Positions 49,701 through 59,121 of a stretch of DNA of 64,000 nucleotides are shown here, piece after piece. The notes below the pieces were generated by a model. The model ran no database searches. It was given only the letters and a program-made list of their open reading frames with translations, and had not been told where the DNA came from. The position numbers and the translations under genes were made by a program. Source of the stretch: Rapana venosa (taxonomy: Eukaryota; Mollusca; Gastropoda; Neogastropoda; Muricidae); the NCBI GenBank assembly GCA_028751875.1, contig CM054140.1, positions 47,385,051 to 47,449,050 of the forward strand. The letters are read 5' to 3'. Position 1 is the first letter of the stretch. The number at the start of each line of letters is the position of its first letter.

Positions 49701-50511
49701 TCTCTATACTCTGATACTGTGAACCTGACTTTGGTATAAGGATATGCAAGATCAGGGATAGAGACAAATACTCTTTTGCAATAAAGTTCTACATTGTGAA
49801 CTAAACATTGAGAGTATGCATAGTGCTGATTCGCAGGCAAGGCCTGGTCATGGGCTGGTTTTGTTGTACAGTATTCTCACCACTGCCTTTGTGAACCTGC
49901 AATAGTTACTGTTTTTCCAGTATTAAAAAATGTATTGCCTTTTTGAGGAGTAAAAAAATATCTCTGTGGTTATCTTTAGAATTGTGTCTCCTTTCAGATG
50001 AACAACAGCTGGTTTCTTGTTCATCGAAAAACTTTTCTCATTTGTTATTGAACTTTTTTCTTAGCCTTTTATTTTTGTATCAGATAACCAGCAGTCAAGG
50101 GTACTTTCCGGGATGCAGCCATTGGGATGAAGGCAGATTGTTCATGACTCTATCCTTTAATCAATGTCAGAGTATGGCTGCCTATATATGTGGAAATACA
50201 CTTAAAACAGTCATACTTGCAAATTTCTCATCCAGCATGTACAGGTATCACAACGATTTCAAAGTGGGATGAGTTGAGTCAGAGTGCATGTTCTGAGTGA
50301 CCCCCAGGATGTAAAGCTGGGGAACATGTAACAACTGTCAACATTCATCTTTAACTTGATCAAAGGTGGTCCAGACTTTTGCAGCTTGTTCTTCAACAAT
50401 TTGTTGCAGGTGGATGAAATGTTCCGGGATGCACCAATCAAGAGAGGTAACTTTGATTACATGGAGTTCACAAGAATCCTCAAGTATGGCAAGAAAGAAA
50501 ACGATGAGTAG
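46555..50511 (+). CDS. sqh/MYL9: Myosin regulatory light chain, non-muscle/smooth type (4 coding exons)
   Basis: Regulatory light chain of myosin II. It binds the heavy-chain neck and turns the motor on when phosphorylated. Coding segments 46579-46762, 47521-47682, 48950-49017 and 50410-50511 join in frame to 171 aa. The N-terminus keeps the basic patch [12 protein letters not shown], so the two kinase sites are Thr19 and Ser20. EF-hand loop 1 is complete at residues 42-53 ([12 protein letters not shown]) and is the divalent-ion site. The blocks [36 protein letters not shown] and FTRILKYG follow. It is closer to vertebrate MYL9/MYL12 and fly Sqh than to scallop adductor light chain, as I know those families. 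The ATG follows an acceptor by 24 bases, so a 5'UTR exon lies upstream. Confidence 0.97.
46970..47160 (+). mobile_element. SINE-A fragment in myosin intron
   Basis: Degenerate body: 'ttttttcccatccactagac', 'actggtctttcggataaggt', 'cctggcaaaattttgtagac'. The head is almost gone. Confidence 0.75.
47195..47300 (+). mobile_element. T2 tail fragment in myosin intron
   Basis: 'gtcggaatgtggctaccttc' through 'tgtgaatctgagctctagcc', directly after the SINE-A fragment. Confidence 0.75.
47521..47682 (+). CDS. sqh/MYL9: Myosin RLC middle exon
   Basis: Acceptor TGATCAG. Encodes [20 protein letters not shown] to CFDEDGK, the linker and the degenerate second EF-hand. Donor GTATGT, phase 1. Confidence 0.96.
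47683..48949. other. Myosin intron, nothing recognised
   Basis: AT-rich. A short C run lies at 48617-48628 and a TG repeat at 48851-48866. Confidence 0.55.
48950..49017 (+). CDS. sqh/MYL9: Myosin RLC third coding exon
   Basis: Acceptor TGTGCAG. Encodes [20 protein letters not shown] then DE. The donor is GTGATG, weaker than the others, and phase 0. Confidence 0.95.
49018..50164. other. Last myosin intron, nothing recognised
   Basis: AT-rich unique sequence up to the repeat E fragment. Confidence 0.55.
50165..50332 (+). mobile_element. Repeat E, 3' part, beside the last myosin exon
   Basis: 'agagtatggctgcctatata', 'ggatgagttgagtcagagtg' and 'gtgacccccaggatgtaaag' match 41157-41317. It ends about 78 bp before the exon 4 acceptor. 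Confidence 0.75.
50410..50511 (+). CDS. sqh/MYL9: Myosin RLC last coding exon
   Basis: Acceptor GTTGCAG. Encodes [33 protein letters not shown] and the stop TAG at 50509-50511. The 3'UTR follows in the same exon. Confidence 0.96.
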   Translation: MDEMFRDAPIKRGNFDYMEFTRILKYGKKENDE

Positions 50512-51335
50512 GCCGGAGATGTCGTGCGATTCATTGTACCTGTACATATTATGCTGCTGAAATCAGCTGACCATTTGCTTATGATTTTATACTATATACC
50601 CACAAATGTAATCATTACGCAGGACAGGTGGTCTTTCAAAAGAGCTTTCAAAGCTTTTTTGTCCAGGAAATAGATTTGATTGTTGTATTATTATGCACTA
50701 AAATTGTGAACAGTAATGTTCGAAAAAGAGGAGGGGAGGGGGGAGGATATGGAAAAATGTTAAAAACTTACATTGCTAGGGTGTGATCGTATGAGTGTTG
50801 ACGATTGGAAAAAGGGAATATTTTAAAAGTAAGGTTGAGCTGTTTTAAGGATGTGGCAGATTTCAAAGTTGGGATAAGGGCTGTTAATGAAGAAGATGCA
50901 GGAATATATATTTGTTTATTTCATTATACAGGGTCGAAAACATTCTTTTGGTTGAATGCATATTTATGAATGGATACACACACATGCACACACGCACACA
51001 CATCTTTGTGACGTGAGAGAATGAGATATTGTGATATTAAGATTAAGTAGCTAGCTAAATGTGAGATGTGGAACCAAAATGACAGAACATTCGTCATATA
51101 TAACTGACACAACGGAGATTAACAAGAGTAATGTAGAATTACGGTGAAATAAATGAAAGTAGGACCTTGTTGTTAAGTGGGGACCATTCAGTAGACTTTT
51201 AGCTTATTACCTGCAAAGTATTTTGTTTATAGCATTTTTCATAACATGCTTACTTTGGCATTAATTATTCTTCCATTCACATTCCATGTTTTGTGTTGAA
51301 GTCAGTCTAACGAAAAAGACTTTAAATAAAAGTCC
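50512..51335 (+). terminator. sqh/MYL9: Myosin RLC 3'UTR with two candidate poly(A) signals
   Basis: AATAAA occurs at 51148-51153 and again at 51325-51330. Either could define the 3' end. No transcript evidence is available. The UTR shows a TA/CA patch near 50985-51005. Confidence 0.5.
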
Positions 51336-51705
51336 TTGTGAAAAGGGATCAACTAATATTTTCTCTCGCCTAACAAAAAAATCAAACAATTTAAATTATT
51401 TTCTTACAGTGTTCATAAACTTAGAACAGTGTTTTCATTTTGTATGATTGCTTGTGTTAAACATGTGCATTTAACTTTTACCTTTTTTTTTTGTTAATGA
51501 ATTGTGAGCGTCGGAACCAATTTTCTCGGTTTATGTGGACCAAACTGAAAAGTATGATCTTGTCAGTTGTTCATGTGGCTTTCTTTATGCAATTAAAAAT
51601 GATACCAAAAATGTCTTTTGTGTGTGTGTTGGGTTTTTGTTTTGGAGGTTTTATTTTTGTTTTGTTTTTTTAGCTCATGTCCCATTTACATTATAGTTCA
51701 AGAAA
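51336..51705. other. Downstream of myosin gene, nothing recognised
   Basis: AT-rich, no gene or element seen. Confidence 0.5.
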
Positions 51706-51965
51706 GAAGACGACAGGACGGTTAAGGCGTTCACCTGCCTAACAAGGAAATTGTGAGGTCCTGGGTTCGATTCCAGCCTTGCCCTTTGTTCCTACTTTGA
51801 TGAAAAAATCGAACCGAATGTCAAAGTCTTTCAGTTGAAACTATAAACTGAGGCCCTGTGAGCGAATACATGCAGAACATTTTATGCACACATTAAAAGC
51901 CTGTTCCACCTTTTGGAAGAGTAGGCCATTCCATGCTGGTAGGAACGGATGACAAACTTTTTAAA
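51706..51965 (+). mobile_element. SINE-D head with SINE-C body
   Basis: Head 'gacaggacggttaaggcgtt' with B box GGGTTCGATTCC, then a SINE-C-like body ('gaaactataaactgaggccc', 'gaacattttatgcacacatt', 'agagtaggccattccatgct'). Confidence 0.85.
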
Positions 51966-51979
51966 AATACATACATACA

Positions 51980-52234
51980 GGGACAGGATAGCTCAGTGGT
52001 CGAAACACTCGCTTTCCCCCAGCCAAGTTAAGCACTGTCGAGCATGGTTACCAGTTGGATAGGTGACTGTTGCGTGCCTTGGCTTCTGTACAGTCCCCCA
52101 GTTCACTCAGCTGTAAATGGGCACCTGCCTCTTTAGGGTCAGGGAAGGTAAAGCAGCGAGGGAGAGGAGATGGGTGCCACCCTCAATATGCTGGCTCTAG
52201 AGAAATGAGGTCTCCGACGCCTCGCTCCCCTACA
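51980..52234 (+). mobile_element. SINE-B copy 6
   Basis: 'gggacaggatagctcagtgg', 5S-like 'gttaagcactgtcgagcatg' and 'ttggataggtgactg', tail 'ctcagctgtaaatgggcacc'. It is immediately downstream of the previous SINE. Confidence 0.9.
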
Positions 52235-52283
52235 ATCAACCCAAATTATAGTTCCAGTCTCAGGGTGGAATACAGTGAGTGGT

Positions 52284-52375
52284 CTTCAAGGTCAGGGGTC
52301 TAGTGGTAATGAGTCATTTAAAAGCAAGAAGTTTCAGGTTCAAATCCTGTTTTCCCCTCTTACACTTGGATTCTC
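52284..52375 (+). mobile_element. Degenerate tRNA-like SINE head
   Basis: 'ggtcaggggtctagtggtaa' with B box GGTTCAAATCC and 'ttttcccctcttacacttgg'. Resembles the SINE-A head. Confidence 0.5.
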
Positions 52376-52637
52376 TATGGCTAAACTTTCCCTAGTTTTC
52401 AGATTCTTTTGACTAGTATGACATTTGGCAGCAAGGCTTCGTTGTGTTATGTGGTCTGATATTTTTTTGTGTCTAAAAATGAAACTTTATGTGACTCTTG
52501 CCAAAAAATTATCAAATGTGCCACATTTTTAAGTAATCACTCTATCATAATGCATAAACATGCAGTTTTTTCATGCGCAATCGCACTCACCTGTTCATCC
52601 ATCTCCAGCATCGCTGTTGAAGGTAGGAGCTCTGGGT

Positions 52638-52790
52638 TCACTGTCTTTCTCTGTCTCTGTTGAGTTCTACGATCTCCTGTAGCCCTCCTACACTGCTGAT
52701 CCTAGTGATGTTGGCAATGTTGGTGGTCGGCCTCTTTTCCTTCTGCCCTCGTCCTTCTTGACTTGGAGAACTGTGGTCATTGGATTTGTC
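52638..52790 (-). other. Coding-like fragment of unknown origin
   Basis: A minus-strand frame reads KRPTTNIANITRISSVGGLQ then EIVELNRDRERQ and stop. The even composition and lack of simple repeats suggest a former coding sequence, perhaps of a mobile element. I cannot name it. Confidence 0.3.
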
Positions 52791-53379
52791 TGTGTGTTTC
52801 TGTTGAACATGCAAACAGAAGCACACACACAGCCTGTTTATTTGTGTGCTTCAGTTTGTCATGCACACAGATGCATTTGCACAAACAGAAGCACTCATAC
52901 ACATTAGTAGCATAAAATAATAGACGAGGCCTGCCTGACCTGATCCCATCCTCTTGTCTGTCGCTACAGCTCCCACAACTAATATCACACAACTAATGTC
53001 AACTGTCATCAGTGGAAAAAAGAAAGGGTGTAAGTAAGTTTGTTTCGTTTGCTGCTGTTTATTAAGGATAGAGAGGGGGAAAAAAGAGGTATAGATAAAA
53101 AGAAATGTCTTGAAAGCTGGCAGTATTTGGTAGCTAATGAGCCCCCAGATGACTGCTGGAATGCTGTCACATTTACTGGCTGTGTAGCACACACACAAAA
53201 AAACATTAATAGGGAGACAAATAAAATGTCCATACAGATAGATAAAAAAAAGCAATTATTAGCACTGCACAGTGCTTAAGTGCTGTCCTTGGAGACGGCA
53301 TCCTGAATGTCATGCCAAAGTATAGGACATGAACATCATTGCTTAATGATGAACATACACCTTTTTTTCCCCTGTTACT
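52791..53379. other. Nothing recognised
   Basis: No exon or element stands out on either strand. Confidence 0.5.
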
Positions 53380-53510
53380 GGGCTACAGCTCCAAGGTTCA
53401 CCGAGGGTGAGATTTTGCGTATGTGACCATTTTTGCCTACATATACCATGAAGGTAGCCACATTCCAACTTTGGGGATGTATGCTGGGTATAGTTGTGTT
53501 TGTGTTACCC
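53380..53510 (-). mobile_element. T2 tail fragment
   Basis: Reversed T2: 'ggctacagctccaaggttca', 'gtgagattttgcgtatgtga' and 'aaggtagccacattccaact'. Confidence 0.75.
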
Positions 53511-54097
53511 ATTGAATGCTGACATGAAATACAGGATTTTTAACGTGCATATTTGATCTTCTGCATGTCTATATACACAAAAGGGAATTCAGGCACTGGC
53601 AGGTATGCACTTGAAGATGACCTGAGAGACTAAAAATCCTGACTTCATTTTTTTTTTTTTTAACGGGATGCTGCTAAGATTCGATCCTCAAACTTCATGC
53701 ATCCGTAGGATTTAAGTTGAATGATTTTAACCTTTCGGCTATTGCATCCGTCAAACATGTAATAAACAGCAGTCTGACTTGGTTTCACCAGGTTGGGTGG
53801 ATCCTCAAGGATGATGGTACTTTCTTGGTGTAAGGCAAGCTCAAGAAGTGGAGCTGTGCAAAAAGAGCTTAGCTGGACTTCTTCCCATTTTCAAGCACTC
53901 TTGCATTCTGTGTGTGTAGTTTCAGTTTCCCATACACTCTGTGCCTGAAGTTTGTGCCTAAAGTAAGTTGGTGTGAAGGTCTTCTGAGTTTCAAGGGAGA
54001 AGGTCATTGGGGACAATGTTGAGGCCCCCACCCTGTATGGGGGGCTCACTCGGTCTGGCTCTGTCAGTATGCTAAGCTGTTATGTTGTCAGTAGGGT
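53511..54097. other. Nothing recognised
   Basis: Unique-looking sequence up to the G22 run at 54098-54119. Confidence 0.5.
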
Positions 54098-54488
54098 GGG
54101 GGGGGGGGGGGGGGGGGGGTTAGTAGGGGGTGTCCTGCATATGGTAGCTCAGAACAAGCCCCACTGAACACCACCAAAGTGACCCAGCGGTAGTGCAGGG
54201 CCCCTCTGGCTGGTGATCTGATAGTGGCCTAGAATTATTGATAAGTTCGCAGTGGATTTCTGAGGATGTGACATGATGATCCTTGGCATGGTTGTGGCTA
54301 AAAAGGTGGAATGAATGGTGTAGGAAAAGCAGTACAAGAACACAGAAGATGCGGCAACAAAAAAGAAGTATTAGCACTTATGATTTTGATTCCCCCTGCC
54401 CAAGACCTTACTGAAGATGGGGATTTGATACGAAAAAATCTGAATGTCACTGTTTATATGTTTAACTCTCTATCCCCCGCCCCCTCCA

Positions 54489-54493
<5 letters not shown>

Positions 54494-54552
<59 letters not shown>

Positions 54553-54571
54553 TTCTCTCTCTCTTACATTT
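54494..54571. repeat. (TC)n microsatellite
   Basis: TC repeat with one CTTT interruption. Confidence 0.95.
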
Positions 54572-54599
54572 GAAAAGAATCATGTCTAACTTTAGACAT

Positions 54600-54875
54600 A
54601 AATGTTTATAAATTTAGATATATAGAACATGATGATGATGACCTCAGGTTGCTATGCCCATTATGTAAGCAAACAGTGGAAGATGAAGTTCATTTTGTGC
54701 TGTGCTGTCCAGTATTACAAGATGTTAGAATTATATTCCGGTAAAAATAGTAGACAGCCTAATCTGTTTAGAATTTGTTTACTCATGGCATCTAGTCACC
54801 ATGAGATTGTGCACAGCCTTGCTTTATATTTGTGTAAAGCCTTTAGAATAAGAGACATCTTGGTTTCTTAAGTCA
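54600..54875 (+). pseudogene. LINE C-terminal fragment
   Basis: Reads LRLLCPLCKQTVEDEVHFVL then CCPVLQDVR, a C-x2-C ... H ... C finger typical of the C-terminus of some LINE polyproteins. After a frameshift it continues QPNLFRICLLMASSHHEIVH and LALYLCKAFRIRD. No other part of the element is present. Confidence 0.6.
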
Positions 54876-55142
54876 TATTTTTTGTAACTGATTTTTGTTG
54901 TGGTGGTTATACAATAACAATTTGGGTTTTTTGCGCTTCCTTATTTTTCTCACTAAAATACTAAGCAGTTCGGCAACCTCCCGCCCCCTGCTAATTTCGC
55001 ACAGGGGCAAGTTTTTGTGCCAGATGTAAGGTAAAGAGAATAAGCTAAACGTATTGTTGGTTTGTGTATGCTTCAGTGGTAATCTTGTTCTTTGGGTGTG
55101 CTTGTTTTTGACTGAATTTTGGGGCGGTTCTTGCCTGAATGG
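54876..55142. other. Nothing recognised
   Basis: Short spacer before SINE-B copy 7. Confidence 0.5.
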
Positions 55143-55427
55143 GGACGGGATAGCTCAGTGGTCAGAGCACTCGCTTTCCCCCCAGCCAAGGTTAAGCAGC
55201 ATCGAGCGTGGTTACCAGTTGGATGGGTGACCGTTTGCGCGCTTTGGCTTCAGTACAGTCCCCCAGATCACCGAGCTGTAAATGGGTACCTGCCCTTTAG
55301 GGTCAGGGAAGGTAGAGCAGTGAGGGAGAGAGGAGATGGGCGCCGCCCTCAATATGCTGGCCCTTAGAGAAGCCGAGGTCTCTGATGCCTCGCTCCCCTA
55401 CGACCACACAGGTTATGGGACACCTTG
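55143..55427 (+). mobile_element. SINE-B copy 7 (best preserved)
   Basis: Full-length copy. tRNA A-box head 'gggatagctcagtggtcaga'; 5S-like 'ggttaagcagcatcgagcgt' and 'agttggatgggtgaccgttt'; tail with 'gagctgtaaatgggtacctg', 'agatgggcgccgccctcaat' and 'ggttatgggacacctt'. A good reference for the family. Confidence 0.93.
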
Positions 55428-55851
55428 CCTGAATGTGTTTAATGGAAACAGTGAAAACGGGAGGAAAAATCTGGCACTAAAAACAACAGCAACAACCCCC
55501 CCCCCCCCAAAAAAAAAAAAAAAAAAGCAAGAAAAAAGACAACAAAAAGCAACCCAACCCCACAAACAAACAGCCAAACAAAAACCAGGCATGCATACAT
55601 ACATACATCCTTAAAAAAAAGAAATAAAGAATGAAGAGGCAAATAGAATAGGTATATCTGTAAGTGATAGTAAGCGTGTGTATGTGTGTTTGTGTTTTAA
55701 AAGTCTGTTCCCATTTCATGATATTTATATTAGACTGAAGAGAGGGGGGGAGGAGGGGAGGGAGGATTTTTAAAAAAAGGAAAAAAAAAGAAAAGGGGAT
55801 AAAGAGGGACTACAGGAGAACATTAACAGGAGACTGAGAAAAAACCTTAAC
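55428..55851. other. Low-complexity: poly-C/poly-A and purine-rich
   Basis: C11 and A20 at 55497-55526, then purine-rich sequence. No gene is seen. Confidence 0.6.
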
Positions 55852-56055
55852 TATGTCACACATACACACTACACACTTTCACACTTACACACACACACAC
55901 ACACTCTTCTCTCACTCACACACACACTACACACTTTCACACACACACTTTCACACACACACACACACACTTTCACACACACACACACACACTTTCACAC
56001 ACACACTTTCACACACACGCACTTTCACATACAACACACACACACACACACCGTT
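55852..56055. repeat. CA-rich tract with 'actttcacacacacac' period
   Basis: CA repeat in which 'ctttcacacacac' recurs about eight times. Confidence 0.92.
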
Positions 56056-56334
56056 ACGGTGGGGAGCTAGGCGTTGGGATGGTGAAAAAAGGGGGAGGGG
56101 GGGGGGGGTGATAGAGACGCTCTTACGTCAGAGGTGACATTTTAATGATGATTTTTCAGCACAACCAGATTTGTATTAGATCTGGAAAAGGAAAGGCAAA
56201 ACTTTTTTCTGTCTTGTTGTTTCTATTTGCTGTTTGTTTGTTGTTGTTGTTTTTTTTAATAATAATTAAAATCAGAGACGTAAAAAGTGTCAAAGCAGAA
56301 TGTGCTTTCTACGCCTCTTTGCTCGTTAGTGAGT
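56056..56334. other. Nothing recognised
   Basis: G-rich patch at 56086-56109, then AT-rich sequence. Confidence 0.5.
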
Positions 56335-56347
56335 CTTCTCTCTCTCT

Positions 56348-56383
<36 letters not shown>

Positions 56384-56388
56384 TTTCT

Positions 56389-56460
<72 letters not shown>

Positions 56461-56676
56461 CTCTCCTCTTCCCTCCTTCCTCTCCCTTCTCACTTCTCCT
56501 CACCCTCACACACACTACTCTCCTCTCTCTCACACACACCACACAACACACACACTCTCTCTCTCTCTCTTTCTCTTCTCTCCCTTCCTCCTCTCTCACT
56601 TTCTGCCTCTCTCACTCTCTCTCTCTCCTCCAGTCTCTCTCTCACTCTCTCTCTCACACTCTCTCTCTTTCCCCCG

Positions 56677-56732
<56 letters not shown>

Positions 56733-56754
56733 CTCTCTCCTCTCTCTACTCGTC

Positions 56755-56806
<52 letters not shown>

Positions 56807-57285
56807 CCCGTCTCTCTCTCACTCTCACTATCTCTTCCCCGTCTCTCTTCCCACCCCCCCACCCCCCTCTCTCTCTCTCTCTCCCCCGTCCTCTTTCCTC
56901 TCTCTCTCTCTCGTCTCTGTCTCTCTCTCTCTCTCCCCGTCTCTCTCCCCCCGTCTCTCTTTCCCTCTCTCTCTCTTTCCCGTCTCTCTTTCCCTCTCTC
57001 TCTTCCCCCGTCTCTCTTTCCTCTCTCTTCTCTCTCCCTCTCTCTCTTCCCCCGTCTCTCTTTCCCTCTCTTCTCTCTCTCCCTCTTTCTCTTACCCGTC
57101 TCTCTTTCCATCTCTCTCTCTCTCCCTCTTTCTCTTACCCCGTCTCTCTCACTCTCTCTCTCTCTTACCCCGTCTCTCTCTCCCTCTCACTCTCTCCCTC
57201 CCCCCCCTCTCTCTCTCACTCTCTACCCCCCCCCCTCCCCGTCTCTCTCTCTCTTTTTCTCTCTCTCTCTCTCATTCATCAGGCA
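56335..57285. repeat. About 950 bp of CT repeat
   Basis: Nearly pure pyrimidine on the plus strand. It is mostly CT with CA near 56508-56560. In the second half a longer unit 'cccgtctctctttccctctc' recurs every 30-60 bp. Long open frames on both strands reflect composition only. Confidence 0.97.
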
Positions 57286-57387
57286 AGGGCCGGATGGAAA
57301 AAAAAAGTATGTGAACGGCTTTTCTGTAACCCTTGAAAAAAATAAAGCTAATGAATTCCTTGATTAATATATTAGCTATTCAATTAA

Positions 57388-57428
57388 TTAAAACACACAC
57401 ACAACACCACACTACACACCCACACCCA

Positions 57429-57490
<62 letters not shown>
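57388..57490. repeat. CA then CT microsatellite
   Basis: CA-rich 57390-57430, then CT repeat 57434-57490. Confidence 0.93.
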
Positions 57491-57493
<3 letters not shown>

Positions 57494-57630
57494 ACGTTGC
57501 CATAAGTTTTGTTTTTTATGTTTATTTTTTTCTCTCTAAGGAGTTGCTGGCTGTTTCCCATTGTGGGTTTGTGTTTGCCTTTAATTGCCACAACTGTACT
57601 TTACCGTGTACTCTTATCATCAATCATTTT

Positions 57631-57985
57631 TATTTATTTATTTATTCTTTTATATCGAGGATACTGGAATAAGCACTCATGTGCTTTTTTTTACATCCAG
57701 TCCCCGTGTGTATGCAGTTTTTGTCATCTGTTTCCACCGGCACACAATGGCCTACTCTTCTGAAAAGCGGAAAAGGATTTAACGTGTGCGCAAGATGTTC
57801 TGCATGCGTTCGAACACGGGGCCTCGGTTTATAGTCTCATCCGAAGGGCTTTGACACTCAGTTCGATTTTTTTTTGGTCAAACCGGGAAGAAAGGGCGAG
57901 GCTGGGAATCGAACCCAGAACGTCACGGTTTACTTGTTGGCAGGCAAACGTCTTAACCATCCTGCCACCTTCCTTCCTTCCTTCA
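57631..57985 (-). mobile_element. SINE-D head with full SINE-C body
   Basis: Read leftward from 57985: 'ggaaggtggcaggatggtta', B box GGGTTCGATTCCC, 'ctcgccctttcttcccgg', 'gagactataaaccgaggccc', 'agaacatcttgcgcacacgt', 'acacggggactggatgtaaa', 'atcctcgatataaaagaat' and an AAAT repeat tail. Confidence 0.92.
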
Positions 57986-58244
57986 TCTGATCAGCAACCC
58001 TCTTCATGTACGGGCCAACGGCGTTTTTATGAAGACATCTTTAAAAAAAACAAACTTTTCAGAGTTCTGTCTGTCTTGTCTATCTGTCTGTCTGTTTCTC
58101 TTTCTCTGTCTCTGCCCCTCCGTCCGTCTCTGTCTGTCTGTTTCTGTCTCTCTCTCTCGGTTTAGTATATATCATATCTCTGTTTATTACATATTCTCTC
58201 TTTCTTTTGCTCTCTCTTTTTATTCTGTCTCTCACACCCGCCTC
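57986..58244. repeat. CTGT/CTCT-rich tract
   Basis: 'gtctgtctgtttct' repeats at about 58065-58160. No gene is seen. Confidence 0.75.
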
Positions 58245-58260
58245 CCTTCTGTGTGCGTGT

Positions 58261-58292
<32 letters not shown>

Positions 58293-58492
58293 AGTTGAGA
58301 TAATGCGCGCGAGCGCGCTAGTGTGTGTGTCGTGCGCGCGCGCGCGTGTGTGTGTGTGTGCGAGAGAGAGAGAGAGAGAGAGAGTTTACGAAATGCCTGC
58401 TTTTGAGTGTGTATATGCGTGCGTGCGTGCGTGTGTGTGTGTGTGTGCGCGCGCGTGCGTGCGTGCGTGTGTGTGTGTGTGTGTGTGTTCCA
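58245..58492. repeat. Alternating GT/GC tract
   Basis: TG repeats alternating with CG-rich 'gcgcgcgcgcg' (58333-58347), GA (58362-58384) and TGCG repeats. Strong Z-DNA potential. Confidence 0.9.
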
Positions 58493-58969
58493 ACAAGTCT
58501 TCCAAGAAAAACAAAACACAAAAATAAAGCGCCACACCAGAGTGCCTCCCGATCTATAAATCATCATCAGAAAACTGGTCCTTGAGAAAAGAGAAGAAAA
58601 AAGGATGTATTTGGAATAATATTAGGTGCAAGATTGCTGACGCACTTAGTGCCTTGGTAACGCTACGCTAGTGAGGAGATATTGATGGCAACCATTTGGG
58701 TGTTTTTGTCCTTGTTTCGGTTTGTTTCTTTTTTAGGTTTTACTTTACTTTTTTCCCTTTTTTGGTGGTTTTCGTCGTGGTTTGTTTCGTTTTGTTGTTG
58801 TTTGTGAATAAAAAGAAATCTATTTTTCTCCCGGTTTCTTTCCTCCTCCTCCTCCTCCCTATCCATCCCTACTCCTACGCAATTTCTCGTTGCTCTCCCT
58901 TCACGTTTCTGGTTTTCCATGTTCCTCAGCCCTCTCTGTCTTGTCTTAGGGGGGGTTCTGAAGTGATGG
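58493..58969. other. Nothing recognised
   Basis: T/G-rich and C/T-rich unique sequence. Confidence 0.5.
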
Positions 58970-59121
58970 TTTTGTGTGTGTGTTTTGTGTGTGTGTGTGT
59001 TGGGGTGTTTTGGTGGTGTTTTGTGTGTGTGTTTTGGTGTGGTGTGTGTGTGAGTGTGTGTGTGTGTGTGTTGTGGTGTGTGTTGTGTGTGTGTGTTGTG
59101 TGTGTGTTGTGTGTGGTGTGT
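58970..59121. repeat. TG-rich tract at LINE 5' end
   Basis: Imperfect TG/TTTTG repeat. Its last bases TGTGTGGTGTGT (59110-59121) recur at 62344-62355 and may be the target duplication of the following LINE. Confidence 0.85.

Noticed and set aside
55143..55427. A true 5S rRNA gene
   Set aside because: Only the box A to box C region resembles 5S. The flanks are tRNA-like and SINE-specific and the unit is dispersed.
56145..57314. Long open frames (over 300 codons) on both strands
   Set aside because: They are Ser/Leu or Arg/Glu repeats dictated by the CT tract. No start context, splice sites or domain.
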